From RAM1 sp041905405 (GTDB taxonomy: Bacteria; Pseudomonadota; Gammaproteobacteria; Burkholderiales; Burkholderiaceae_C): a stretch of DNA of 64,000 bases. The notes beneath the pieces were generated by a model. The model searched no databases. It was not told the DNA's origin and was given only the letters and a program-made list of their open reading frames with translations. The stretch lies in NCBI GenBank assembly GCA_041905405.1, contig JAYRLC010000021.1, forward strand, positions 1 through 64,000, in the 5' to 3' direction. This document shows, piece by piece, positions 51,069 through 59,768 of the stretch (the first letter of the stretch is position 1; every line of letters starts with the position of its first letter). The position numbers and the translations under genes were made by a program.

Positions 51069-53506
51069 GCTTTCACCGCATCCAGCTTGTTGAACTGCCG
51101 CGTGTCCACGGCCGCCTTGTCGAACTCGAACCAGGGGTCGGGCTCGCCGTCCAGCGCGAACTGCAGCTGTTCCCACAGTGCCTTGCGGCCTTCGTGATCG
51201 TCCAGGATGCGCTTTTTCACGTAGTCCAGGCCCACGCGGTTCACGTAGTGGACGGTGCGCTCCAGGTACCAGCCCTCCTGCCGGTACAGCTCGCAGAACG
51301 CGCCGGTGTACTCCAGCACCTCGGCGGCGGTCTTGAGCTTGACCAGGAAGTGCGCCACTTCGGTCTTGATGCCGCCGTTGCCGGCGACGTACATCTCCCA
51401 GCCGCTGTCCACGCCGATGATGCCCACGTCCTTGATGCCTGACTCGGCGCAGTTGCGCGGGCAGCCCGACACGGCGAACTTGACCTTGTGCGGGGCGTAC
51501 ATGCGCCACATCGCGCGCTCCAGGTCCTTGCCCATCTGGGTGCTGTCCTGCGTGCCCATGCGGCACCACTCGCTGCCCACGCAGGTCTTCACGGTGCGCA
51601 GCGCCTTGGCGTACGCGTGGCCGCTGGGCATGCCGATGTCGCGCCACACGTCCTGCAGGTCTTCTTTCTTCACGCCCAGCAGGTCGATGCGCTGGCCGCC
51701 CGTGACCTTGACCGTGGGGATCTTGTACTTGTCCACCGCGTCGGCAATGCGGCGTAGCTCGGCCGCCGTGGTCTCGCCGCCCCACATGCGGGGGATGACC
51801 GAGTACGTGCCGTCCTTCTGGATGTTGGCGTGGCTGCGTTCGTTGATGAAGCGGCTTTGCGGATCGTCCTTGGCCTCTTTGGGCCAGGTGCTGATCAGGT
51901 AGTAGTTGACGGCCGGGCGGCACGACGAGCAGCCGTTGGGCGTCTTCCACTCCATGAACTTGAAGACGTCAGAGATGGTCAGCAGTTTGCTGTTGCGGAT
52001 CGCGTCGCGCACGGCCTGGTGGCCATGATCGGTGCAGCCGCATAGGGCCTTGAGCTTGGGCGCGGCCGAATAGTCGCCGCCTGCCGTGAACATGATGATC
52101 TGTTCGACCAGACCCGTGCACGAGCCGCATGACGCGCTGGCCTTGGTGTGCTTGCGCACCTCGTCCAGCGTGAACAGGCCTTTTTCCTTGATGGCCTTGC
52201 AGATCGTGCCCTTGTTTACGCCGTTGCAGCCGCAGACCTCGTCGCTGTCGGCCATGGCGGCGGCCTTGTTCTGGCCCTGGTGGCCGGCGTCGCCCAGGTT
52301 CGATTCACCGAACATGAGCTTGTCGCGCAGGTCGGCGACGCTGCGGCCTTCGCGCAACAGCTTGAAGTACCAGCTGCCGTCCACCGTGTCGCCGTACAGG
52401 CAGGCACCCACCAGCTTGTCGTCCTTGATCACGAGCTTTTTGTAGACGCCGCCGAAGGGGTCGCTCATGACGATCTCTTCCGTGCCGTCGCCGCCCTGGA
52501 AGTCACCGGCGCTGAACAGGTCGATGCCCGTGACCTTGAGCTTGGTGGAGGTGAGTGACCCCGTGTAGCGGCCGATGCCGAACTGCGCCAGGTGGTTGGC
52601 TGCGACCTTGGCCTGCTCGAACAGCGGCGCGACCAGACCGTAGGCAATGCCGCGGTGCGCCGCGCATTCGCCCACGCTGTAGATGCGCGCGTCGGTCACC
52701 GTCTGCATGGTGTCGGTCACGACGATGCCGCGGTTGCAGTGCAGGCGCATCTTTTCCGCCAGCTCGGTGTTGGGACGGATGCCCACGGCCATGACGACCA
52801 GGTCGGTGTCGACCTCGGTGCCGTCCTTGAATTTGATGCTTTTGACGCGGCCCGAATCGTCGCCTGTCAGTTCCTGCGTCTGCGCGCCCATCAGGAACTT
52901 CAGGCCGCGTTCCTCCAGCGACTTGCGCAGCATGCCGCCAGCCACGTCGTCCAATTGCCGTTCCATGAGCCAGGGCATGACGTGCACCACGGTCACTTCC
53001 ATGCCGCGCTTCATCAGGCCGTTGGCCGCTTCCAGGCCCAGCAGGCCGCCGCCGATGACCACCGCCTTTTTGTATTTGGCCGCGGCATCGATCATGGCGT
53101 TGGTGTCGGCGATGTCGCGGTACGCGATCACGCCCTGCAGTTCCTTGCCCGGCACCGGCAGCATGAACGGGTTGGAACCCGTGCACAGCAGCAGGCGGTC
53201 GTAGGTCTCTTCGGTCCCATCTTCAGCGCGCACGACGCGCCGGATGCGATCCACCTCCACCACCTTCTTGCCTGCGTGCAGGGTGATGCGGTTGTCCTTG
53301 TACCAGTCCCACGAGTTCAGCACGATCTCGTCCAGCGTCTGCTCGCCGGCCAGCACCGGCGACAGCAGGATGCGGTTGTAGTTGGGGTGTGGCTCGGCGC
53401 CGAACACGGTGATGTCGTACAGGTCGGGCGCGACTTTCAGCAGTTCTTCCAGCGTGCGGACGCCAGCCATGCCGTTGCCCACCATCACGAGTTTCATTTT
53501 CTTCAT
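51065..53506 (-). CDS. nirB: Nitrite reductase large subunit, NAD(P)H-dependent
   Basis: Reduces nitrite to ammonium with sirohaem, [4Fe-4S] and FAD. The 813-residue protein begins KLVMVGNGMAGVRTLEELLK (FAD site), has NAD binding at AVVIGGGLLGLEAANGLMKR, two BFD-like [2Fe-2S] regions (CGCNGVNKGT, SCGSCTGLV), and the sirohaem/4Fe-4S domain with CVGSEWCRMG and SGCPRNCAESGIKDVG. The ATG at 53506 gives the canonical N-terminus. Sirohaem is supplied through cobA of the same locus. Confidence 0.97.
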   Translation of the reverse strand: MKKMKLVMVGNGMAGVRTLEELLKVAPDLYDITVFGAEPHPNYNRILLSPVLAGEQTLDEIVLNSWDWYKDNRITLHAGKKVVEVDRIRRVVRAEDGTEETYDRLLLCTGSNPFMLPVPGKELQGVIAYRDIADTNAMIDAAAKYKKAVVIGGGLLGLEAANGLMKRGMEVTVVHVMPWLMERQLDDVAGGMLRKSLEERGLKFLMGAQTQELTGDDSGRVKSIKFKDGTEVDTDLVVMAVGIRPNTELAEKMRLHCNRGIVVTDTMQTVTDARIYSVGECAAHRGIAYGLVAPLFEQAKVAANHLAQFGIGRYTGSLTSTKLKVTGIDLFSAGDFQGGDGTEEIVMSDPFGGVYKKLVIKDDKLVGACLYGDTVDGSWYFKLLREGRSVADLRDKLMFGESNLGDAGHQGQNKAAAMADSDEVCGCNGVNKGTICKAIKEKGLFTLDEVRKHTKASASCGSCTGLVEQIIMFTAGGDYSAAPKLKALCGCTDHGHQAVRDAIRNSKLLTISDVFKFMEWKTPNGCSSCRPAVNYYLISTWPKEAKDDPQSRFINERSHANIQKDGTYSVIPRMWGGETTAAELRRIADAVDKYKIPTVKVTGGQRIDLLGVKKEDLQDVWRDIGMPSGHAYAKALRTVKTCVGSEWCRMGTQDSTQMGKDLERAMWRMYAPHKVKFAVSGCPRNCAESGIKDVGIIGVDSGWEMYVAGNGGIKTEVAHFLVKLKTAAEVLEYTGAFCELYRQEGWYLERTVHYVNRVGLDYVKKRILDDHEGRKALWEQLQFALDGEPDPWFEFDKAAVDTRQFNKLDAVKA

Positions 53507-53516
53507 GGGGCCTCTC

Positions 53517-53975
53517 TCAGTGTTTGCGTTCCATGTCGATGCACACGACCGCCGGCTGGCGGTTCCATCGCAAGGTAATGACATACGGGTGGCGCCTGAC
53601 ACGCGCGCGCGCGCCCGTGGCTCCCTGCAGCTTGACCGGCACTGAAATCTGCAGATCCGAGCCCAGCGTGCGGCGGGCGTTGCCGCCCAGCGTGTTGGCG
53701 ATCTCGCCCACGGCGTCCAGCAGGTTGCCGTCGGACAGGTCGGTTTCGTGTTGCAGCACGAGCAGCTCGCGCAGCAGCGGCGGCGGCATGGACACGATGA
53801 CCTGGCCGTTGTAGCTGCCCGAGAACGTCACGACGCCGTTGAACTCATATCCTTCGACATCGCCCGTTCCAAGGAAGGCCGACGTGATCTGGGGTTCCTG
53901 CTGCGTGGTGTTGCGAAAGTAGTGGCGCACCGAGTCCACGAACAGCTTGAGCTCTTCTTCGTTGAGCGTGTTCAT
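53517..53975 (-). CDS. CheX-like phosphatase-type protein
   Basis: A 152-residue protein of the CheX/CheC-like fold. It shows SAFLGTGDVEGYEFNGVVTF, then VIVSMPPPLLRELL, and the helix VGEIANTLGGNARR, where E-x2-N matches the catalytic pair by which CheX removes phosphate from CheY. It overlaps the receiver gene by 4 bases (ATGA), so it most likely dephosphorylates that receiver. It is placed inside the nitrate operon rather than in a motility cluster. Confidence 0.85.
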   Translation of the reverse strand: MNTLNEEELKLFVDSVRHYFRNTTQQEPQITSAFLGTGDVEGYEFNGVVTFSGSYNGQVIVSMPPPLLRELLVLQHETDLSDGNLLDAVGEIANTLGGNARRTLGSDLQISVPVKLQGATGARARVRRHPYVITLRWNRQPAVVCIDMERKH

Positions 53976-54355
53976 GCCCTGGCTCCCGGCACGTCCATGA
54001 CATCGAGCAGTGCCAGGCGCAGTTCGTCGTCGCTGAACGGCTTGGCCACGAAGCCGCGGGCGCCCTCGCGCAACGCCGCGATGGCGGTGGACTTGTCGCT
54101 CAGCGCGCTCACGACCAGGATGTTCGTCTTGGGCAGGATGCGCATCAGGTTGCGGATGCACTCGATGCCGTCCATCTCGGGCATGGTCAGGTCCATGGTC
54201 ACCACGTCGGGCCGCGCGGCCTGGGCGATGCGCACGGCCTCCACGCCGTTGTGCGCCAGGCCCACGATGGAGATGCCGGTCAGCGCGCCGCCCTGCACCA
54301 CACGGGCGATGCGGGTGCGGATCATGTTGGAGTCGTCGACGATGAGCATGCGCAT
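53972..54355 (-). CDS. CheY-like single-domain response regulator
   Basis: A 127-residue stand-alone receiver with acidic pocket Asp7-Asp8 (LIVDDSN), phospho-acceptor Asp55 in VVTMDLTMPEMDG, and switch Lys in FVAKPFSDD. There is no output domain, so it must act by binding a partner. It is encoded between the CheA-like kinase (9-base gap) and the CheX-like protein (4-base overlap), which together make a complete kinase, receiver and phosphatase set within the nitrate operon. Confidence 0.93.
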   Translation of the reverse strand: MRMLIVDDSNMIRTRIARVVQGGALTGISIVGLAHNGVEAVRIAQAARPDVVTMDLTMPEMDGIECIRNLMRILPKTNILVVSALSDKSTAIAALREGARGFVAKPFSDDELRLALLDVMDVPGARA

Positions 54356-54364
54356 TCCGTCACC

Positions 54365-56485
54365 TCATCCAGTAAAGCGGATCTTGAACTCGGTGAACTG
54401 GCCCGGCGTCGAGCTCAGCATCATCCGGGCGCCCAGCCGCTGCACGTTGGCCTGTACCACGTCCAGACCGATGCCGCGGCCCGCGTGCATGGACAGCGCG
54501 CCCGCGGTCGAGAAGCCGGGCTTGAAGATGTGCGCGATCACCTGCTTGTCGTCGAAGCTTTCCAGCTGCTGCGCCGTGTACCAGCCCAGCTCCACCAGCC
54601 GCGCTCGCACGGCGGGCGCGGCCAGGCCGCGGCCATCGTCACGTACGGACAACGTCCAGTCAGCTTCGTGGCGCAGCAGCTGGATTTCCACGCGGCCCGG
54701 CGCGGACTTGCCTGACGTGGTGCGGGTGGCGGGGCTCTCGACGCCATGCGCCACGGCGTTGCGGGCCAGTTGCACGGCGATTTCACGCACCAGGTCGCGC
54801 ACGGCGGGCTCCAGGTCGTCCTGGCTGGCCATGCGCACGACGGGCTCCACCTGCTTGCCGCTTTCCGTCGCCACGGTTTGCAGCAACCGCGTGATCTGTT
54901 CGTTGATGCGTTCGCCCGAAGGCGCGTCCACGGTGCCCGCGCGCTGGATGCCCGTGAGCCCCTTGAGCGCGGCCACCTTGTTCAGCAGGTCCTCCAGCGG
55001 CATGGGCAGGGCTAGCAGCGACTCGCCGATGTTGCGGCTGCCGCCGTCGCGGATGTGTTGCAGCTCGGACTCGAACGCATGGGCCTGGGCGGCCAGCGTG
55101 TCCAGCCCCAGCGTACCTGCATCGCCCTTGATGGCATGCACCCGGCGGCAGGCTTCGTTGATGGCGCGCAGGATCAACGCGTCGCTGGCAGCCGACGAGG
55201 TGCTGCGCAGCAGGTCGTTGACTTCCAGCAATCCCGCCTCGGCCCGCGCGACGAACTGGCGCAGCATGGCCGGGTCGGCGTCGAACGCCTTGAGCAGCAT
55301 GGAGAATTCTTTTTGCGAACGCGCCCGCTCGTCCATGAGCTTGGCTTCCAGCTCCATGCGCGCCGTGATGTCCTGCACAGTGACCAGCAGGTGGCGTACG
55401 GCATTGCCTTCGTGCACGCGGTTGAAGTGGAACGACAGGTAACGCCGCTGGTCCTGGCCCAGGCGGTTCTTCACGCTCACTTCCACGTTGGACAGCGGGT
55501 TGATGCCCTGGACCAGCGCTTCCTTCACGTGCGGGGCGAACAGCAACTCCACGTAGTCGCGGGCGTCGGTCAGGACCTTTTCGGGCACCAGGCGTGACAG
55601 CAGCGCAAAGAAGTCGTCGCCCGGCGACAGCGTGACGCCGAACAGCTGGCCGGCCGATGCCGACACCTGCGAGCCCAGCCGGTGGTCGGCCGTCATGAGG
55701 AACAGGCCCTCACGCACGCTGGACAGGATTTCGCGGTTCTCTTCGTTGGCGGCCTCGATGGCAGCATCCGACGTCTTGAGCCGGCCCAGAAACTTGAACA
55801 GGATGAACGCGAAGTTCAGCAACGCCAGCAGGATGCCGCCGGTTTGCACCATGCGCAGCGTGCTGGCGCGTGAGCCGCCGATGGCCTGCGTTTCGGTCAC
55901 GAAGTCGTTGGCGACGTTCAGCAGCCGGATGTTGTTGGCCTGGCTGTAGGCCAGCACGTCGGCCAGCTGCGCGGGCGTGAAACCGTCGGCCATCAGCGGC
56001 TGCAGCCGCTCGTGGTAAGGCTTCCAGATCGCGCTGACCTGGCTGTTCAGCGACACGCCGCGTTCGGACGTCACCGCCTCCAGGTACACCGGCTTGCCGT
56101 CGCCACCGGGAATGGTGCCGCCCTCGCGGAACGCGGTATTGGAGATGTCGAAGATCTTCGTGCCGCCGCGCAGCTCGGCCAGCGTCTCGGGCTTGTAGGG
56201 CTGGCCCGCGGCGCGCGCCGCGTCCAGCTCCAGCAGCGTGCGCGCGATGCGCTGCGACACATAGCGCTGGCGGCCCGCCAGGTTGATGGCCACCGTGTCC
56301 TGGTCGATCTTGAACGACGTGTAGAAGTTCAGCACCAGCACGCCCAGGTCGAACAGCAGGAAAAACCCCACCGCGATGATGATCTCGCGGTACTTGCCGA
56401 ACGAGAAGCCGCGCGGGCGGCGCAAGGCGGGCGCGCGCACGCTGGCGGTGGCAGGGGCTTGTTCGATGGGGAGGACGGCGGCCAT
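54365..56485 (-). CDS. Membrane CheA-like histidine kinase with NarX-like P-box (PilJ_N-type sensor)
   Basis: A 706-residue protein. A membrane span at about 34-54 is followed by a periplasmic domain that opens with INLAGRQRYVSQRI (67-80), close to the P-box that binds nitrate in NarX and to PilJ N-termini. A second span is at about 212-232. A PAS-like domain covers about 240-375. An Hpt-type segment has His450 in RRVHAIKGDAGTLGLDTL. A CheA-type HATPase domain follows (LARNAVAHGVESP, DDGRGL, GRGIGLDVVQ). It has no CheW domain. It lies 9 bases after nrtD, so a nitrate/nitrite-sensing role is likely from both motif and context. Confidence 0.85.
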   Translation of the reverse strand: MAAVLPIEQAPATASVRAPALRRPRGFSFGKYREIIIAVGFFLLFDLGVLVLNFYTSFKIDQDTVAINLAGRQRYVSQRIARTLLELDAARAAGQPYKPETLAELRGGTKIFDISNTAFREGGTIPGGDGKPVYLEAVTSERGVSLNSQVSAIWKPYHERLQPLMADGFTPAQLADVLAYSQANNIRLLNVANDFVTETQAIGGSRASTLRMVQTGGILLALLNFAFILFKFLGRLKTSDAAIEAANEENREILSSVREGLFLMTADHRLGSQVSASAGQLFGVTLSPGDDFFALLSRLVPEKVLTDARDYVELLFAPHVKEALVQGINPLSNVEVSVKNRLGQDQRRYLSFHFNRVHEGNAVRHLLVTVQDITARMELEAKLMDERARSQKEFSMLLKAFDADPAMLRQFVARAEAGLLEVNDLLRSTSSAASDALILRAINEACRRVHAIKGDAGTLGLDTLAAQAHAFESELQHIRDGGSRNIGESLLALPMPLEDLLNKVAALKGLTGIQRAGTVDAPSGERINEQITRLLQTVATESGKQVEPVVRMASQDDLEPAVRDLVREIAVQLARNAVAHGVESPATRTTSGKSAPGRVEIQLLRHEADWTLSVRDDGRGLAAPAVRARLVELGWYTAQQLESFDDKQVIAHIFKPGFSTAGALSMHAGRGIGLDVVQANVQRLGARMMLSSTPGQFTEFKIRFTG

Positions 56486-56494
56486 GAATGTTCC

Positions 56495-57310
56495 TCAGGC
56501 GGCGAGCTTCTCGACGTGGGCCTGGCGCGTGTACAGGAAGTCGATCACAGCCTTGCGACAGCGCAGGTATTCGGCGTCTTCAGCCAGCGCCACACGGCTG
56601 CGCGGGCGGGGCAGCTTGACCGGCAGTATTTCGCCGATGGTGGCGGCCGGGCCGTTGGTCATCATCACGATGCGGTCGGACAGCAGCACGGCCTCGTCCA
56701 CGTCGTGCGTGACCATTACCACCGTGGCCTGTGTCTTGGCAACGATGTCCAGCAGCTCGTCCTGCAGCTTGGCGCGCGTGAGCGCGTCCAGCGCGCCGAA
56801 GGGCTCGTCCATCAGCAGTACCTTGGGCTCCATCGACAGCGCACGGGCGATGCCCACGCGCTGCTTCATGCCGCCCGAGATTTCGCCGGGGCGTTTCTGC
56901 GCGGCGGCCGTCAGGCCGACCAGCGCCAGCGCGGCGTCGGTGCGGGCCTTGAGCTGGGCCTTTTTTTCCGTCGCGCCGAATACGCGTTCCACGGCCAGGT
57001 ACACGTTGTCGAAGCACGTGAGCCACGGCAGCAGCGAATGGTTCTGGAACACCACCGCGCGCTCGGGGCCGGGACCGGCGATCTCGCGGTTGGCGCACAG
57101 CAGGGCGCCGCTGGTCGGCGTGGTCAGGCCGGCCACCAGGTTCAGCAGCGTGGACTTGCCGCAGCCCGAGTGGCCGATCAGCGCCACGAACTCGCCCTTG
57201 GCCACGGTCAAATCGATGTCGCGCAGTGCCACGAACGGGCCCTTGGCGGTCTTGAACGTCTGGCCGACGCCCTGGACTTCGATGTATTTGCTGGACAGGG
57301 ATTCGCTCAT
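56495..57310 (-). CDS. nrtD: Nitrate ABC transporter ATP-binding protein
   Basis: Energises nitrate/nitrite import. The 271-residue ATPase has Walker A GHSGCGKSTLLN, the signature EISGGMKQRVG and Walker B VLLMDEPFGALDA, and matches the NrtD/TauB subgroup (QGVGQTFKTAKGPFVALRDI near the start). It lacks the extra C-terminal binding-protein domain of cyanobacterial NrtC. It overlaps the permease gene by 4 bases. Confidence 0.95.
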   Translation of the reverse strand: MSESLSSKYIEVQGVGQTFKTAKGPFVALRDIDLTVAKGEFVALIGHSGCGKSTLLNLVAGLTTPTSGALLCANREIAGPGPERAVVFQNHSLLPWLTCFDNVYLAVERVFGATEKKAQLKARTDAALALVGLTAAAQKRPGEISGGMKQRVGIARALSMEPKVLLMDEPFGALDALTRAKLQDELLDIVAKTQATVVMVTHDVDEAVLLSDRIVMMTNGPAATIGEILPVKLPRPRSRVALAEDAEYLRCRKAVIDFLYTRQAHVEKLAA

Positions 57311-58257
57311 GACTTCACATCCTCAAAGGTGAATGCGGTGGCCAGCTTGATCAGCGCCATCTCGAGCAGGAGCCCGACGAAGCCGATGACGAAGATGGCG
57401 ATGATGATGTTCTTGACGTTCAGGTTGTTCCACTCGTCCCACACCCAGAAGCCGATGCCCACGCCGCCGGTCAGCATCTCGGCCGCGACGATCACGAGCC
57501 AGGCCGTGCCCACGGCCAGGCGCACGCCTGTCAGCATGTAGGGCAGCACGGCGGGGAACAGGATCTTGGTAACGATCTTCCATTCGCTCAGGTTCAGCAC
57601 GCGCGCGACGTTCATGTAGTCCTGCGGCACGCGCTGCACGCCGACCGCGGTGTTGATCACCATGGGCCAGATCGAGCAGATGAAGATGGTCCAGATGGCG
57701 GCCGGGTTGGCGCCCTTGAACACCAGCAGGCCGATGGGCAGCCAGGCGAGCGGCGACACGGGCCGCAGCAGGCTGATCAATGGGTTGAACATGCGGGACA
57801 GGAAGCTGAAGCGGCCGATCATGAACCCCAGCGGAATGCCGACGAGTGCCGCCATGCCGAAGCCCATGGCCACGCGCTTGAGCGAGCTGTAGATGTTCCA
57901 GCCGATGCCCTGGTCGTTGGGCCCCTTGCTGTAGAACGGGTCGCTGAAGACTGTGACGGCCTGTTTGAAGGTCTCCAGCGGCGAGGGGATGCTGGAGCCG
58001 CTGGTGACCGACACCAGTTCCCAGATCAGCACCAGCAGGCCCAGGCCCAGGATGGGCGGCACCACGCGCAGCCACAGTCCGCGCCAGTCGAACGGCACCT
58101 TCTCCCTCCCCCGCTGGGGAAGGGCCGGGGTAGGGGCCTGTGCATCGTTGGCGGCGACGGCGGTTGCCGAAGGAGGCTGCCCCCTCCCCAGTCCTCCCCC
58201 AGCGGGGGAGGGAGTGGGGACGGGATCAAGAGGCGTATGGAAAACTGCGCTGACCAT
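57307..58257 (-). CDS. nrtB: Nitrate ABC transporter permease with repeat-derived N-terminus
   Basis: An inner-membrane subunit of the nitrate importer. From about residue 55 the protein follows the NrtB/SsuC family, with six spans and the ATPase-docking EAA-like loop (RVLNLSEWKIVTKILFPAVL). The first about 45 residues are unusual: PTPSPAGGGLGRGQPP and TPALPQRGREKVPF are encoded by a palindromic repeat (58102-58214) that lies within the frame. The start at 58257 is close to the nrtA stop. The extension is probably a cytoplasmic tail without function in transport. Confidence 0.9.
   Translation of the reverse strand: MVSAVFHTPLDPVPTPSPAGGGLGRGQPPSATAVAANDAQAPTPALPQRGREKVPFDWRGLWLRVVPPILGLGLLVLIWELVSVTSGSSIPSPLETFKQAVTVFSDPFYSKGPNDQGIGWNIYSSLKRVAMGFGMAALVGIPLGFMIGRFSFLSRMFNPLISLLRPVSPLAWLPIGLLVFKGANPAAIWTIFICSIWPMVINTAVGVQRVPQDYMNVARVLNLSEWKIVTKILFPAVLPYMLTGVRLAVGTAWLVIVAAEMLTGGVGIGFWVWDEWNNLNVKNIIIAIFVIGFVGLLLEMALIKLATAFTFEDVKS
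58102..58214. repeat. REP-like palindromic element inside nrtB
   Basis: CTCCCTCCCCCGCTGGGG (58102-58119) and its exact complement (58197-58214) flank about 77 bases. Sequences that translate as PSPAGGGLG or TPALPQRG are a common dispersed repeat of Comamonadaceae genomes, usually between genes. Here the element keeps the frame open and supplies the N-terminal extension of NrtB. The inner parts (GGAAGGGCCGGGGTAGGGG and CCCCCTCCCCAGTCCTCCC) are also partly complementary. Confidence 0.75.
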
Positions 58258-58267
58258 GGTGTGCCCC

Positions 58268-59524
58268 TTACGCCTTGACCTTGAACGAATCGGCGTACTT
58301 GGCCGGGTCCTTGCCGTCCCAGACCACGCCGTCGATCAGTTTGGAGCTGCGCATCACGTCTTTGGGCACCGGCGTTTTGGTCATGGCGGCGGCCTGCTTG
58401 TAGATGTCGATCTGGTTGATCTGCCTGGCAACGCCCAGGTAGTCGGGGTGGTCCTTGACCAGGCCCCAGCGCTTGTGCTGGGTCAGGAACCACATGCCGT
58501 CGGACAAATACGGGAAGCTTGCAAGCCCGTCGTTGTAGAACTTCATGTGGTTGGGGTCGTCCCATGTCTTGCCCAGGCCGTTCTGGTAGCGGCCCAGGAT
58601 GCGCTGGTTGATCGCGTCCACGCCGGTGTTCACGTAGCTCTTGTCGGCCACGGTCTCGGCCATCTTCATCTTGTTCTGCAAGCCGGCGTCGATCCACTTG
58701 CCGGCCTCCAGGATGGCGGCCGTCACGGCGCGCGCGGTGTTGGGGTATTTCTTGACGAATTCGGCGGTGGTGCCCAAAGTCTTCTCGGGGTGGTCGCGCC
58801 AGATGTCCTGCGTGGTCACGGCCGTGATGCCGATGCCATCCATGATCGCGCGGTGGCCCCAGGGCTCACCCACGCAGAACCCGTCCATGTTGCCCACGCG
58901 CATGTTGGCCACCATCTGCGGCGGCGGCACGGTGATGGCCTTGGCATCCTTGAACGGGTTGATCCCGTACGCGGCCAGCCAGTAGTAGAGCCACATCGCG
59001 TGTGTGCCCGTAGGGAAAGTCTGCGCAAAGGTGTATTCCCGCTTGTCAGCGGCCATGACCTTGGCCAGCGACGCGCCGTCCACCGCGCCTTTGTCGGCCA
59101 GCTTCTTGGACAGGGTGATGGCCTGGCCGTTGTTGTTCAGGCTCATCAGGACAGCCATGTCCTTCTTGGGGCCAGCAGTGCCCATGTGCACGCCGTAGAT
59201 CAGCCCGTACAGCACGTGGGCAAAGTCCAGCTCGCCATTGACCAGCTTGTCGCGCACGCCGGCCCAGGATGCTTCCTTGGTCGGGATGATCTTGACGCCG
59301 TACTTCTGGTCAATGCCCAGCACCGAGGCCATGACGACCGACGCGCAGTCGGTCAGGGGGATGAAGCCGATCTTCACTTCCTTCTTCTCGGGCGCGTCGG
59401 AGCCGGCAGCCCACACGCCGCTGTGGCCCAGCGTGGAGAACAGCGCGGCTCCCGTGACGGCACCCGCCTGCTGGATGAAGGTGCGGCGATCGGGCGCTGC
59501 GGGGCCGTGGGTTTCTTGCGTCAT
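58268..59524 (-). CDS. nrtA: Nitrate ABC transporter substrate-binding protein
   Basis: The nitrate/nitrite receptor in the periplasm. The 418-residue protein starts at the ATG at 59524 (AGGAG upstream). The N-terminus has a Tat-type signal, DRRTFIQQAGAVTGAALF. The mature part matches NrtA (EVKIGFIPLTDCASVVMASV, then MRVGNMDGFCVGEPW). It is the first structural gene after the sigma-54 promoter and ANTAR-type leader, so the whole operon is controlled at this point. Confidence 0.95.
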   Translation of the reverse strand: MTQETHGPAAPDRRTFIQQAGAVTGAALFSTLGHSGVWAAGSDAPEKKEVKIGFIPLTDCASVVMASVLGIDQKYGVKIIPTKEASWAGVRDKLVNGELDFAHVLYGLIYGVHMGTAGPKKDMAVLMSLNNNGQAITLSKKLADKGAVDGASLAKVMAADKREYTFAQTFPTGTHAMWLYYWLAAYGINPFKDAKAITVPPPQMVANMRVGNMDGFCVGEPWGHRAIMDGIGITAVTTQDIWRDHPEKTLGTTAEFVKKYPNTARAVTAAILEAGKWIDAGLQNKMKMAETVADKSYVNTGVDAINQRILGRYQNGLGKTWDDPNHMKFYNDGLASFPYLSDGMWFLTQHKRWGLVKDHPDYLGVARQINQIDIYKQAAAMTKTPVPKDVMRSSKLIDGVVWDGKDPAKYADSFKVKA

Positions 59525-59550
59525 GGTCGAACTCCTGGGTCTGGAATGAA

Positions 59551-59611
59551 GGAAAACAAAAACGGCGTCCATCTTTCGCCTGCTGTGCGCAGACGGAAAA
59601 TGGACGCCGTT
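59551..59611 (-). terminator. Leader terminator (attenuator) before nrtA
   Basis: Perfect 12-base arms AACGGCGTCCAT and ATGGACGCCGTT flank 27 bases. On the minus strand TTTTTGTTTT follows. It lies 27 bases before the nrtA start and downstream of the promoter, so it must be bypassed for expression. Its 5' arm is shared with the second ANTAR-type hairpin, which therefore competes with it. Confidence 0.9.
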
Positions 59612-59661
59612 GTCCGGTGCGGGCCCTTGCGGGCTTGCTGCCTGGCCGCCGTTGGCCGGGC
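59602..59661 (-). ncRNA. ANTAR-binding dual-hexaloop leader RNA
   Basis: On the minus strand two hairpins carry the identical loop AACGGC. The first is GGCC-AACGGC-GGCC (59657-59644), extended by GCC/GGC across a C-A mismatch to 59661-59640. The second is GGAC-AACGGC-GTCC (59615-59602). Both loops have A at position 1 and G at position 4, the rule for RNA targets of ANTAR proteins. The second hairpin uses the first ten bases of the terminator's 5' arm. The gene upstream encodes an ANTAR protein (NasR). Confidence 0.88.
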
Positions 59662-59675
59662 TATGAGAGCCTTTA

Positions 59676-59691
59676 AGCAGTAAGCGTGCCA
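59676..59691 (-). promoter_or_regulatory. Sigma-54 (-24/-12) promoter of the nrt-nir-nas operon
   Basis: The minus strand reads TGGCACGCTTACTGCT. Against the consensus TGGCACG-N4-TTGCW only one base differs, and GG and GC are 10 bases apart as required. Transcription would begin near 59665, a few bases before the first ANTAR-type hairpin. Control by RpoN and an NtrC-type activator is expected. Confidence 0.85.
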
Positions 59692-59768
59692 GTTGTGCCC
59701 GGCAGGTCGTTGGCGGATTTCTCCACCGTTTCCACTGCTTTAGTACCTGTTGTGGGTGCCACAGCGGT

